From Athripsodes cinereus (lineage: Eukaryota; Arthropoda; Insecta; Trichoptera; Leptoceridae), in contig OX388329.1 of NCBI GenBank assembly GCA_947579605.1, positions 335,153-399,152 of the forward strand: DNA of 64,000 nt. The letters are read 5' to 3'. The notes below the pieces were generated by a model. It was not told the origin of the DNA. It did not search any database and saw only the letters and a list, made by a program, of their open reading frames with translations. Positions 1-9,903 of the stretch are shown here, piece by piece; positions within the stretch are counted from its first letter, which is position 1, and each line of letters starts with the position of its first letter. The position numbers were made by a program, and so were the translations under genes.

Positions 1-8
1 ACTCAATT

Positions 9-90
9 TCAATTCAATCATTCCAACTTGTAAGTAATGTAATCAATACGAATAACATTACGTAGGTACAAGTTGGAATGATTGAATTGA
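9..90. repeat. Short foldback with perfect 24-bp arms
   Basis: Positions 9-32 and 67-90 are exact reverse complements. A further 7 bp (34-40 with 55-61) pair inside, leaving a 14-nt loop. This resembles a small MITE or a foldback remnant. No target duplication was found, so the class is unknown. Confidence 0.75.
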
Positions 91-545
91 AGTCGTAACG
101 GTGAGTGGTTGCATTTCATTATTGAAGAATAATGTGTTCATAGAATGAAGAGTATTTACAAATAGGTATCTATATAGATGATTGAAGTAAAAATTAATTT
201 AATTTCCAAACACACCAATTTATGTAGTATTTATTATTGTTTTGTAATGAAAATCTCGACGTAAAAAGAAATGCAGTAATATTATAAAGGGAGGAAAGAA
301 ACCGCAGCCGCCCGCCATGAAAGCAGCGAGATAGGGTTTTAAACGTTGGAGGGGAAGATGGGAATTAATTTCATTTTAATAATTACGGTTGAAGCTCCAA
401 AGGAACAACTAACCTTCATACCAGGCAGGTACCTACTTGATTTCTGTTTAAGTAACGGTTAAGAAAACAGGGGCCTTGAAGAGAATATATTATGGTAGAC
501 AAAGACTTGTATAATAATATGTAGTAGGTAATAAGTGGTAGAGAT
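91..545. other. AT-rich intergenic sequence, nothing recognised
   Basis: No open frame, repeat or RNA gene is recognised here. A short purine-rich, GC-richer patch lies near 290-365. Confidence 0.5.
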
Positions 546-694
546 TTTTATTTATTTATTTTGTTCTTCACTGTATATTGGTAACAATATTTTAAATCAG
601 TACAAAGTACATATCACAAAAATATCAGTTATACAATTCAATGTACAGAGGGCGAGTTTATCGCTAGATAACAATATCTTCCAACTAACCCGGT
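546..694 (-). mobile_element. TAIL-G: LINE-like 3' end, antisense
   Basis: Begins with a (TATT)n run, the complement of an AAAT-type tail. It ends with a conserved block reading, in sense, GGTTAGTTGGAAGA... and then CCTCTGTACATTG. The same block recurs at 21.1, 26.2, 34.9, 47.95, 59.8 and 62.5 kb, so this is a dispersed family. The (AAAT)n tail suggests the 3' UTR of a non-LTR retrotransposon. The 102-residue open frame across it is not regarded as a gene. Confidence 0.6.
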
Positions 695-903
695 TATATT
701 ATGATAATATTCAAATACATAGTTTGATCCTAAACATAAAATTTATGACAACTTTCACAAATCTTGTACCTACATTTATTAAAATACAAAATTATATATT
801 TTTATCATCAATTTATTTGCATGTAACTGTAACTGAATATTAATGTCTTCGTCTGTCAAATTGTTACTATTTTTTGTTGATGTTAAATATGTAAAAAATT
901 AGT

Positions 904-945
904 AATGGTCAAAGTGTAAAAAACAATAACAAAAAATGTACATAA
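904..945. repeat. Outlying copy of the 45-bp minisatellite unit
   Basis: A single diverged copy of the unit found in the array that starts at 1152, separated from it by about 200 bp. This suggests the array was once longer or grew from this sequence. Confidence 0.7.
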
Positions 946-1151
946 AGTAATTTTTTTTTTAGAATATTGGCGATGCATCCTTGTTTGGATGATTTCCGCC
1001 ATTTACAATCATGGATTTATTGTTTCAGCCTATAACTATAGATTAAATTAATTAGTTCAATAATAAGCAAATGTGATCAATTCATCAAAGTAAAATGAAA
1101 TTTTTCAGAACAAAATCAAACAACATTCCATGCACCTTATCATACATAATG

Positions 1152-1517
1152 TAATGGTCAATGTGTAAAAAACAATAACAAAAAATGTTTATATGGTAAT
1201 GGTCAAAGTGTAAAAAACAATAACAGAAATTTTTTATATGATAATGGTCAAAGTGTAAAAAACAATAACAGAAAATGTTTATATAGTAATAGTCTAAGTG
1301 TAAAAAAACAATAACAGAAAATGTATAGTAATGGTCAAAGTGTAAAAAACAATAACAGAAAATGTTAATATAGTAATAGTCTAAGTGTAAAAAAACAATA
1401 ACAGAAAATGTATAGTAATGGTCAAAGTGTAAAAAACAATAACAGAAAATGTTTATATAGTAATGGTCTAAGTGTAAAAAAAACAATAACAGAAAATGTA
1501 TAGTATTGGTCATAGTG
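1152..1517. repeat. Minisatellite with alternating 45- and 42-bp units
   Basis: Eight clear units begin with taatggtca or taatagtct and contain aaaacaataacagaaaatgt. Long (45) and short (42, once 43) units alternate over part of the array, giving an 87-bp higher-order repeat. Unit lengths are mostly multiples of three, so the minus strand stays open for 142 codons of a Phe/Tyr/His/Asp-rich repeat. I treat that frame as a by-product of the repeat, not a gene. Confidence 0.85.
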
Positions 1518-1925
1518 TTCCTATGGAGAGTATTTTTCGCAGTGTACAGAAATCATAATATGGTGATATAGTTGGACATAGATTTTCTGATACATTTATT
1601 CAGTAGATGAGTCACAACAGTATTGGGGTACTTATGAGTACTTATTAAGTAGGTACTACTACTAAGTTGGTATTTCTCATTCTGTTGACTATTTGCATCT
1701 CACTCTTGCATGATTTTTAATATAATACGCACAGGAAGATATTATTATAAGAAGGTTTCTTCTATTTTTTACTTCTCTTTATGTTTGTATGTATGTAAGT
1801 AACGTCAAATAAAGTGAATTCATCCTTTGCTTCAATATTAAATATCTTTGCCCCTACTTACCTCTAGGGGTGGTGCTAAATTAGAAACACTGCGATATTT
1901 GCATAAACAAAATACTTTGATATCA

Positions 1926-2165
1926 ACAAGTAATAATAATAATAATTGGACTTTTTTATGTGACGCCGTTTAATGATCCGTGACCATCTTAATTAAGGAC
2001 GCCGTGACTTCTCCCGAACAGCGGCATCTTTAACTTGGTTCTAATTGTGGTGGTGAACTGATTCTCTCTCAATTCAGTCAGTGGGCAATCTGTTCCAGAC
2101 AGTTGTCGCGGCGGCTTTGAAGCTCTTTTCTTTGATATATTTTCCCAGTACTCCCTGAACTCTTT
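1926..2165 (-). mobile_element. L2/CR1-type LINE 3' end, antisense
   Basis: Read on the minus strand it ends in GTCCAATTATTATTATTA, the short simple-repeat tail typical of the L2/CR1 group. Upstream, the decoded peptide SFKAAATTVWNRLPTD matches the conserved C-terminal motif (F..A....WN.LP) of L2-type reverse transcriptases. Related pieces lie at 50.75 and 58.43 kb. Strongly 5' truncated. Confidence 0.65.
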
Positions 2166-2370
2166 TTTTATTTAGAAAGTAGGTATACAATAAAAAATAA
2201 TTATTGTAGAAATATACCTACATAAGTTTTTTTTTAATTTTAATTTGCTTCCATACCACCGAATAAAAGTCACCCATTTTAAATGTCTTACCTATACTTT
2301 CTTTTGTTACCTTGTTTTCTATTTATTAGTTCAAAAAGATTTTTTAACATCATCCATGATCATTGGGCTA

Positions 2371-2955
2371 ATTTATTTATTTATTTATTTACATAGTGAA
2401 CGGCTATATAAGCCTTTAACATGGAAAAAAATACAACAAAAACAACAGATAGTGAAAAACATATAACAAAAAGTATCCACCCACACAAACACATTAGCAA
2501 TGCATAGGTACACAGCAAAATAATGTTATCAAACAAGTAGGTACCTAATAATTTATAATACAAAGAATAATAAGAATAGGTATGATGGTACAAAGTACAC
2601 AACAACAAAAAAAAAGAATACAAGGTATGTAGGTAGGCTATAACAATATTAGCAATCAAAATGCAACAATTCTCTGTAAAACTATTGTAATATATGTACC
2701 TAATAGCGTTAAAACAAAATTATTTAAAAAACATATGCACATTTCATAGAAATACATAAAACTCTATCTTTCATAAAATCAAGAAATGAAATACACAACT
2801 AAAGCAAAAAACGATTTAACAAACATTAATACGACTCTTGACACATTTTGACATAATATATATAACAGTCATAGATAAAGACCACAAACAATATTAAGTT
2901 GGGTTGAAGTAGATCAGACAAAATCATAATACATAGACAAATGTATACAGGTGTT
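2371..2955 (-). mobile_element. LINE 3' UTR (TAIL-D), antisense
   Basis: Starts with (ATTT)n, complement of an AAAT tail, then cggctatataagcctttaac. The interior matches 12.24-12.54 kb in the opposite orientation, for example atttgtctatg and aatattgtttgtg in both. It is therefore the AT-rich 3' UTR of a dispersed non-LTR element. No coding part is preserved. Confidence 0.55.
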
Positions 2956-2970
2956 AAGATCTATTTTTGA

Positions 2971-3056
2971 TTATGTGATTGAAACAAGTGCTTCTTTCTA
3001 CTCTTGATTATTGATTCCGAGATAGATGTCTTTCGACTTACCAGGTCATTATCAAT
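2971..3056. mobile_element. FB-A foldback, left arm (interrupted copy)
   Basis: This arm pairs with 3514-3606 over about 85 bp with few mismatches, including gtctttcgactta and ggtcattatcaat. The two arms are split by an R1-type insertion (3057-3499) and the 3500-3513 target copy. Related sequence recurs at 18.45, 38.1/38.5, 42.7 and 61.85 kb. The class of this foldback family is unknown. Confidence 0.75.
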
Positions 3057-3349
3057 TCCTAACAGGACACGGTGTCTTTGGCTCATACCTGAAGAGGATT
3101 GGAAAGCTCAACTCAGATGAGTGCATATACTGCAGGGAGGGTATAGACGACTCGGAGCATACATTCTTCAAATGCTCCAAATGGCATGAGGACAAAATAA
3201 GACTGGAAAGAAAAATATGCGAAACCTTGTCACCAGAAACCATCATTCGGACAATGATGGTTTTGGTAAAATACTGGAGGCTCATTCAAGAATACATAGA
3301 AAACATAATGGGGAAAAAAGAGCATGATGAGAACCAGGAAAGAAGATGA
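3057..3349 (+). pseudogene. R1-type reverse transcriptase, C-terminal fragment
   Basis: The reading frame seems to start at an ATG at 3026, but the first ten codons are foldback DNA; LINE homology begins at 3057. The peptide opens LTGHGVFGSYL. It then has CIYC, an eight-residue spacer, H and C (Cys-X2-Cys-X8-His-X4-Cys), the zinc-knuckle-like motif that follows RNase H/RT in R1, TRAS and related elements. The catalytic RT and endonuclease domains are absent through 5' truncation, so it cannot transpose. It ends at a TGA at 3347. Confidence 0.8.
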
Positions 3350-3499
3350 AAATAAGACAACGCCACGTCTCTGGGTAGGCCGAAAGGCAGGAACCGAGAC
3401 GTGGTAGAAGATGAGGGGTTTTAGCCGGTTGGAGTCCGGCACTACCTGGCCAGAAAGGCCGGGTGTCCATGACTAGGATTTCCCCTCAAAAAAAAAAAA
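3057..3499 (+). mobile_element. 5'-truncated R1-clade LINE insertion
   Basis: Flanked by the same 13-14 bp sequence (a)ggtcattatcaat at 3043-3056 and 3500-3513, and ending in a poly(A) of about 12. These are the marks of target-primed reverse transcription. It holds the last 97 or so codons of a reverse transcriptase and a GC-richer 3' UTR of about 140 bp ending in CCCCTCAAAA. A related 3' end is at 25.34 kb (-). The insertion split an older foldback. Confidence 0.85.
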
Positions 3500-3606
3500 A
3501 GGTCATTATCAATCGACCTTTGATAATGACCTGATAAGTCGAAAGACGTCTCTATCGGAATCAATAATCTATAAAAGTAAGAAACACTTGTTTCAATTAC
3601 ATAATA
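3500..3606. mobile_element. FB-A foldback, right arm
   Basis: Second copy of the R1 target duplication (3500-3513), then the reverse complement of 2971-3056. It continues into tatggaattctactgcg...caccgacac, an end sequence shared with 19.29 and 47.82 kb (tggaattctactacctaaacaccgacacagtgaa), suggesting that these belong to one larger family. Confidence 0.65.
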
Positions 3607-3699
3607 CAATTATGGAATTCTACTGCGTGTGTGCACCGACACAATTAATAAATCTATTTTTGAGGAATTACTTAGTTCTGAATCGAAATTATAGAATAT

Positions 3700-3790
3700 T
3701 TGCTCTGCAAAATTCATTTTATTCTGGCCAGGAATCGATCCCGGGACCTAGTGATTTAAAGGTATAAGTGTTACTACTGCGGTCGTCGGT
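3700..3790 (-). mobile_element. SINE-1 fragment, antisense
   Basis: The minus strand reads ggtcccgggatcgattcctggccag followed by aaaatga. It matches the B-box end of the SINE at 20.2 kb (ggtcccgggttcgattcccggccag). Only the tRNA-like 3' half is preserved. Confidence 0.6.
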
Positions 3791-4190
3791 TGTAAATGTT
3801 CATTTTCCATTCACAGTTAAGTAACATCCCTAGTAAAGACTGTATATGAGAGAAATTAATAATAATATCACACAATATTCATAGATATGTTTGTTGGTAA
3901 AGGGAAGAGTGGGGGGTTGGGGAGTAAAAATGTGGAGAGAGGGGAGGGGGAAGTAGGTACCTAAATAAGAGTGAAAATATAAAAGCAAGTAAATAATAAT
4001 TTGTCTGCAATATTAGAACAAGTTTATTCAAAAGGAAGTTGAAAGTTTTACAGGAGATTGAACACTAAGGTATGATTTTATTATTTAAATTGAAACCATA
4101 ATTGCTTGTTGGATATTATTCACGTATCCACAGAAGTAAGTAATATCATAAATTCATTATGTGTGTATTACTTTTAGAAAGAGACAGACA
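3791..4190. other. No gene seen
   Basis: AT-rich sequence with a G-rich patch near 3900-3955 (several GGG/GGGG runs). No coding or repeat structure is recognised. Confidence 0.5.
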
Positions 4191-4191
4191 T

Positions 4192-4213
4192 AGAGAGAGA
4201 GAGAGAGAGAGAG
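4192..4213. repeat. (GA)n microsatellite
   Basis: About eleven uninterrupted GA units directly before the first unit of the 187-bp tandem duplication. Confidence 0.9.
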
Positions 4214-4580
4214 TAGGTACCTACATAATAAGGTGAAAGTTTTTCATTTGTCTTCAAATTTCCAGACATCAAACGTTTTGAGTTTAAACATTCTGTACTG
4301 TGTCGATGCTTCATTTATTTAAAACTCTATTTGTAAAATCACATAAGGCACAAGTATAGGATTCACTTGGTACATAATATAAAATAATATTTAAGAGAGG
4401 TAGGTGCCTACATAATAAGGTGAAAGTTTTTCATTTGTCTTCAAATTTCCAGACATCAAACGTTTTGAGTTTAAACATTCTGTACTGTGTCGATGCTTCA
4501 TTTATTTAAAACTCTATTTGTAAAATCACATAAGGCACAAGTATAGAATTCACTTGGTACATAATATAAAGTAGGTGCCT
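4213..4580. repeat. 187-bp tandem duplication
   Basis: Units start at 4213 and 4400 with gtaggtacctacataataagg / gtaggtgcctacataataagg and are almost identical over about 170 bp. A third start, gtaggtgcct, follows at 4571. The few differences indicate a recent duplication. No coding content. Confidence 0.85.
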
Positions 4581-4704
4581 ATTTTAATGATATTCTTAGT
4601 ATCTAATTTTTTTTCTAATTATTGAAATAAAACACAATACATAATTTTAAAGCCAGCTTTTAAGAACTTCTATATTCATCATAATAAAACTATTTATTTT
4701 CCAG

Positions 4705-4768
4705 TGAGTTACGATCCATTGGATTGGTCTGCAACCAGTTTTGATTTTCTTCTTCGTTCCTCTCTATA
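4705..4768 (-). mobile_element. RTE-d 3' end fragment, antisense
   Basis: The minus strand reads ...gttgcagaccaatccaatgg and matches the last codons (V-A-D-Q-S-N-G) of the element at 28.3-29.1 kb and the antisense copy at 36.85 kb. Confidence 0.55.
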
Positions 4769-4829
4769 TTTTGCTATTTATTTATCCGTTATAAATTACA
4801 TATCGAACTGTCAAACGTAAACGCGACTA

Positions 4830-4920
4830 ATTATTTTACGAACAGCCACATGCCATTCAAAGAACATTGGAAAATTTTCCGAAAAGGGTGGGAGACCGAT
4901 TTTATTACGGGGACCCCATG
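4830..4920 (+). repeat. REP-C fragment
   Basis: Contains gtgggagaccgatt...attacggg, related to gattgggagaccaattctttaccgg at 42.63 kb. REP-C is a roughly 250-bp dispersed repeat of unknown class, seen best at 42.43-42.68 kb. The 66-codon open frame here is not a gene. Confidence 0.45.
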
Positions 4921-5599
4921 GGTCAATATATTTTACATTGCTTATAATTTGTATTCATTTAGATATATGTATCAGCGCAGAATTCTAAAGAATCATTTCA
5001 TTCATATTCAATATACCTATTGTGTTTGTAAACTTAGCATAATATTTTAACGATAATCAAAACTTGTTGGAAGTTTTTATGATAAACATTTCTGAAGAAA
5101 TTTTCAATGAATATACCAACCGACTAACAATATGTTTTCTAACTAAACAATTTTGTACCTGCCTACCAAATAATGCGTATTTTATTTCAATTGTTATTGT
5201 GTTTGTCAATAAAAAGCACAGATTTTTAATAGAATTGAGTATTGATAGATAATATCAATTCTTTTCATGTTTAGTATTTGTTCTATATGGTGTTGCATGT
5301 TTTGTTTTATAAATGGTAACTAATCTCTTGCATGTGTTGGATAATATTATTCCTATTTGCTTATGACAAATTTTGCTATTGAATTTTAAATAATGTTAAT
5401 TTTTGAATTTTAAATTTTGAGAGATTTTATATGATGTTATTGATTTTATTTTTCATGACTCATTGTATTGTTTTTATTGCTTATTGTTTTATTATTTAAT
5501 CCTGCGATTATTGCTTTGTGAGCATTATTCTATTAATTTTGTTAACATAATTTACTCTATTCTAATTTAATTGTTGTTTGTTGATTTTATCTGTTGTGT

Positions 5600-5740
5600 T
5601 TAGTTATGTATGTTTTGTAGAGCACACAAGGGTAATATAGGGATCTTCACTGGTTTGCTTATTGCTAAATATGTTATAGACCATTGTATTTTTTGTATCA
5701 ACCGTATGTATCCTGTAAAATTGAAATAAATAAATAAATA
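5600..5740 (+). mobile_element. Probable LINE 3' UTR with (AAAT)n tail
   Basis: T-rich, stop-filled sequence ends in cctgtaaaattgaaataaataaataaat, the kind of tail seen on other LINE relics in this window (14.84, 62.32 kb). No coding part remains. The AT-rich stretch 4921-5600 upstream may be part of the same 3' UTR. Confidence 0.4.
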
Positions 5741-5844
5741 CTTTGAAAGTAATAAGGTACTTACATATTAAACATACTATGTATGTTTATTGGAACACTG
5801 AAAAAATAATGATTCAACACTGGCAGTGTCTCTTATAAAATAGG

Positions 5845-6090
5845 TGCCCTAATTAGGTCATGATGTGCTCAGAGAAGGAAAAGTTGCTGCAACTAATCAT
5901 CACCGGTAAAATCGAGAGTTTTAAAGAGGTGTTGGAAGCAAATGGATCTCCTAGTTCTAGAATATAATATACGTACATGAGTGAACAGAAATACGGAGCA
6001 TCGAGGAGCTGTTTCAGACTCACCAAGATAGGAACGCATTCTCACAGGCGATAGTCAACCTCGGGATGACCCGATAAGATTGTAGGTACA
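5845..6090 (+). pseudogene. RTE-c LINE, C-terminal relic
   Basis: Decodes in shifting frames to LQLIITGKIES, then ELFQTHQDRNAFSQAIVNLGMT. It aligns with the intact C-terminus at 54.25-54.47 kb (GKIEGRR...ELFQTAQDRDAYARVIANVGGT). The C-terminal region beyond the RT domain is all that remains, with frameshifts and stop codons. Confidence 0.7.
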
Positions 6091-6224
6091 ATATGAAGAA
6101 CAAGCGTTTCTCTATAAAAACGAGTATGAAATCCTTCAGTTCATTTATATTGATGGGAAACATTCAATTATTAGAGGGCCTGGTCTCTAATCAACCTCAT
6201 GTTTAAGTAATATAAAAGTCTGCA

Positions 6225-6515
6225 CTGGAGTGGTGTGTGTGAATGAACTCTTCCGAATAGCGCAGGGGCCTGAGTCAATAACACATTTTCACGTTACGTT
6301 TTCGTTCCGTTAACGTTCGAGTATAGACAAAGTTGCAAGCAAGTGTCAATTTCGTTGCTAAGATACACAATAGTTACGAAAATTAACATTTTTGCTCAAC
6401 ATCGTCTGCATTTGAACTCTAACGGAACGAAATCGTAACGTGAAAATGTGTTATTGACTCAGGCCTCAGATCTCAGATGATTTTTACAAGAGTGATCGCT
6501 AACATTGGGGAAATC
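6225..6515 (+). pseudogene. RTE-c relic split by a MITE
   Basis: 6241-6270 decodes to NELFRIAQG, and 6480-6510 continues with FTRVIANIG, the same C-terminal motif as in other RTE-c copies. The two halves are separated by the 191-bp foldback at 6271-6461. The element was therefore in place before the MITE arrived. Confidence 0.7.
6271..6461. mobile_element. 191-bp MITE with about 42-bp terminal inverted repeats
   Basis: Ends tgagtcaataacacatttt and aaaatgtgttattgactca are inverted repeats, continuing to gttccgtta / taacggaac. GGCC occurs directly on both sides (6267-6270, 6462-6465), a candidate 4-bp target duplication. Superfamily unknown. It interrupts an RTE-c coding relic, which fixes its borders independently. 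Confidence 0.8.
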
Positions 6516-7779
6516 CAATATACATAGTACAGATAAGAAGATTGTCTTTATCTAGTTATATTCGAACTCGTGTTGACAAATATGTAATTAAAAATATAAA
6601 ATTAATAACACCGTTTAATATTTTATTATTATGTATACAAAATATACCTCAACCGTTCACCAACGAATTAACATCATCTATTTATTTCATTTTTTAACGT
6701 CTCCCGTTGGTTCTTTACAGGACGCTTAGGTTCATCATTTAAAAGAACATATAACAAAAAAACCTGACACTGATTTTTTTTTCAGTAGGTACAAATAGGA
6801 CTATAGGGTTCCTCTAGTACCATGTCAATTAACAGATATTGTTTACATAATACAATAGGAAAGAAGACATAATTAAAAAAAATAACAAAATAGACTAATT
6901 AAGACATAACAAGAAATAAAGATATATAAATTAAATCAGGACTGAGCATAGAATTGGGCTAAAATGTTTTCAAAATGTTAACACTTAAACATTAAATTCA
7001 ATGTACGAAAAAAACCTTTTTCTCGCTTAACCTTATTTTCATATTTTTCTTAGACTTTTCTTAGACCAAACATTTTCTATCATCCGATTTCTTTAGCTAC
7101 CCTTATATTTGTAATAAGTATGCAGAAATAACATAATTTCAGTTTGATTCTGAAATAAGCCAGAAAACTTACAAAATTTAGACAGGATTCTCGTTCTTCT
7201 CATCAACTTGGCAATGGACAGGCTCAAGAGAATAAATATACCTTAGTACATAGTTAGTAGATAAAAAAAACTTAAAATGATCTAATAAAATAATATCTAA
7301 ATATTTTATAATCTCCATTTCAGAATCAATTCCCTTTTCCTCGAAATCTCTTCAGGGAATCGGAAGAAAGTTCTCGATAAAGCCTCAAATTTATTTAAAC
7401 TCTCTTTAGACTTATCCCGGTGCTGTAGCCTAAGGGCTAAGTTAGTAAATTCAACTTAATCATATTATCTCGTATCAGCTACTAATAATATTTCCACAAT
7501 AAATAATTGTTTTAAACAAATTTTACACCAAGTTAAACCGTCACCGGTAGGAAGTATTCCTCCTTATTAAAAACTTATTTGTTGTACAAAGCGCTTGACT
7601 GTTCTGTGGAATAGTTGTAAATAGTCGTAAAGTATTCGTTGAACATGTTACATTTTTAATTCAGTTAAGAATGGTACCCACCTTATGTAATTGTCTTTAA
7701 TTTTATTGGGACGGAGAAAGCATCCAAGACATGCAAGAGAAGAAATCCATAATTATCAAACTAGGCGTGGATTGCATCT
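6516..7779. other. AT-rich intergenic region, nothing firm
   Basis: About 1.26 kb with no recognised coding sequence, RNA gene or repeat copy. Stops are dense in all frames. Confidence 0.5.
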
Positions 7780-8571
7780 CCTAGAAGACAGCATCTGATT
7801 GATCTCACACCTATAAATGTTATGGGTATTAGTATAGTACCCCAGGAATCAGTGAAATTCTTGGGTGTACACCTGGATAAGGCTCTCTCCATGAACATCC
7901 AAATATCTGGGATAGTGAGCTCTAGCTTCTATTGCCTGAGACAGATAAGAAGAGTCCGAGATTGTCTTTCGCTAGATGCAGCAAGAACGCTTGTTAATGC
8001 CTTGGTAGTCTCCAGACTGGATTATTGCAACAGCCTGTACTTTGGTCTTCCTATGGTGCAGCTGAATAGAATGCAGGCTGTATTCAACGCTGCTGCAAGA
8101 CTTCTCCTGAGAGGTCGAAGATTTGAGCACATTACTCCTCTCTTGCACAACTTACATTGGTTAAAGGTAAAGCAACGAGTGGAGTATAAGATAAGTGTGA
8201 TGGTGTTTTCGGCCTTGAAGGGAGTATTACCATCTTATTTGTCGGAGATGTGCGAGATCGAGACCATCAGTGAAAGACGGCTCATGCTTCGCTCAGCACA
8301 GGGTGAGGCAAAATGCAGACTTGTTGAGCCATCTCGATCTCGCAAAACAGGCTTTGGAGATAGAGCGTTTAGTGTTGCGGGTCCCAGATGTTGGAACAAG
8401 CTGCCTCTGTGTCTGCGAGAGGAGGTGAATCGGGAGAGTTTTAAAAGAGGACTGAAGACACACCTTATTGCTGGGAGTTTCGGGTGATGGATACGATATA
8501 CGGCGCCCTTGAGGTGATGTTATGAGTAAACGGCGCTATACAAATTGTCCATATATATATATATATATATA
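7780..8571 (+). mobile_element. 5'-truncated L2/CR1-type LINE
   Basis: Contains the C-terminal reverse-transcriptase frame (7822-8487) and a short 3' UTR ending ...ggcgctatacaaattgtcc followed by a pure (AT)n tail at 8551-8571. The tail replaces the (TAA)n seen on related copies. The 5' edge is unclear. In-frame codons upstream of the ATG (7797-7821) look like continuing homology, so truncation lies near or before 7780. Confidence 0.75.
7822..8487 (+). pseudogene. L2/CR1 reverse transcriptase, thumb and C-terminal part
   Basis: A 221-residue open frame. SVKFLGVHLD near residues 10-20 follows the palm domain of L2/CR1 RTs. RLDYCNSLYFGLP (about 65-77), RMQAVFNAAARLL (83-95), HITPLLHNLHWLKV (103-116) and FSVAGPRCWNKLP (183-195) are the conserved blocks of the thumb/C-terminal region. 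The YADD catalytic motif and the endonuclease are missing upstream, so this is a 5'-truncated copy. The ATG is only the first available Met. No lesions are seen within the frame, suggesting a fairly young insertion. Confidence 0.8.
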
Positions 8572-9234
8572 GGCACAGAAATCATATCTGAGTCAAGGAT
8601 CTTCGAATAGATAGTCATTTTAGTACATTGCAGCAACAGAATTCAATGCCCTGCCACTATAAGAAAGCATTCACCTGAATAGATTTTTACAAACAATATG
8701 AAAAAAAAATCTTGGATAAGCGTGCAGCGGTGGATAATTAAATTTTTTATTTTGTGTTGTCTGTGTCAATTGATGAGTGTTCAATAGTTAAGAGTATAAA
8801 AACGAACTTATGTAGTTCATTTCTCCTCATACCAGCAATTAATGCTGTCTGGAGAACTAATATAAAACTTGAATGGAATATTTATTTGAGCTTGGAATGT
8901 AAATTACTTTTAAAAAAAGACAATTTGGTGAAGCGGAAAGACAAAGAAAGTGTTCCTGCTAACTTTTCAATTTGCAGGACATCCGTTAGTGTATGTATAG
9001 ATAGGTTTTACATGGATCTGTTTGAGGTTTGTTTTGTATTTGTCTAATATTTATTTGGTTCAATATGTATCTTATCGGATAATAATTTTGATATCATATT
9101 ATAAAACTTATATTACTTGATGAGTTTGTTAACGAAATGAAATATGCTCCTCAAGGACAGTGAAAATTTATTGTCGATGATTGATGAGGAGTGCTATGTT
9201 ACAACGTGTCAATACAGAAAATCTATAAAAAATA
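8572..9234. other. No recognised gene
   Basis: Contains a 97-codon open frame at 8754-9047 (+) of ordinary composition with no motif I recognise. In sequence this AT-rich such frames occur by chance. No repeat was identified. Confidence 0.4.
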
Positions 9235-9570
9235 CTAGCTGACCCGGCAAACCTTGTTTTGCCATTTACATTATAATATATCGATCGGAGTTGAAAATGA
9301 TTGAATTACTTATATCGCCATTCAAAAATAGGGGTTAATGGTAGAAGGGTGAAAATTTAGGGCTGTATGTATTTTCTAATGCCTCACCATAAAAAAAATT
9401 AAAAATTTAGACAAAAAAATAAAAAAATCGGGGTAGTCCACCCTTAACTTGAAGGGTATGAAATATAGATGTTGGCCGATTATCAGACCTACCCGATAAG
9501 CACACAAAATTTCACCAAAATCGGTCCAGCCGTTTCGGAGGAGTATGATAGCAAACACCATGACACGAGA
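9235..9570 (-). mobile_element. Helitron-like non-autonomous repeat, copy 1
   Basis: The minus strand runs TCTCGTGTCA...CCTCCGAAACGGCTGGACCG...TTTGCCGGGTCAGCTAG, and the second copy (34170-34480, +) shows the same order. The 3' CTAG followed by T is compatible with the CTRR end of Helitrons. The base before the 5' TC is not the expected A, so the class is tentative. No coding capacity. Confidence 0.6.
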
Positions 9571-9613
9571 ATTTAATAGGTATAATAGATGTTGTCATAA
9601 TTCAAACCTAGTA

Positions 9614-9872
9614 CACTGAGAAAAATACTAACGAAATTTCACAACGAATCATTGGTACGTACTATCAGATTAGGACCAGAGATCGTACAAACGATTCATT
9701 AGTACGAATCTATAATATTAACTCTTCGCAAACAAGTTGTTGGTAAATTTACCAATGATTTGTTTGCGAAGAGTTAATATTATAGATTTATACCAATGAA
9801 TCGTTTGTACGATCTCTGGTCCTAATCTGATAGTACCGTACCAATGATTCGTTTTGAGTATTTTTCTCAGTG
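9614..9872. mobile_element. 259-bp foldback MITE with TA flanks
   Basis: Ends CACTGAGAAAAATAC / GTATTTTTCTCAGTG are inverted. The inner arms (about 9660-9735 and 9763-9838) are nearly identical, and the centre ttggtaaatttaccaa is itself palindromic. TA dinucleotides at 9612-9613 and 9873-9874 are a plausible Tc1/mariner-type target duplication, but superfamily is not proven. No open frame. Confidence 0.75.
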
Positions 9873-9903
9873 TAATGCTACGTAAAATAGTAGGTATTCT
9901 AAG

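Noticed and set aside
1152..1517. CRISPR array or protein gene
   Set aside because: Units are contiguous without unique spacers, the genome is eukaryotic, and the open frame follows from unit lengths divisible by three.
3026..3056. Start codon of the R1-type frame
   Set aside because: The ATG and first ten codons belong to the foldback target DNA upstream of the insertion point.
7822..7824. Native start of an L2 protein
   Set aside because: The reading frame and apparent homology continue upstream; the ATG is merely the first internal Met after 5' truncation.
8754..9047. 97-codon protein gene
   Set aside because: No motif, splice signal or repeat context. Expected by chance in AT-rich DNA of this length.
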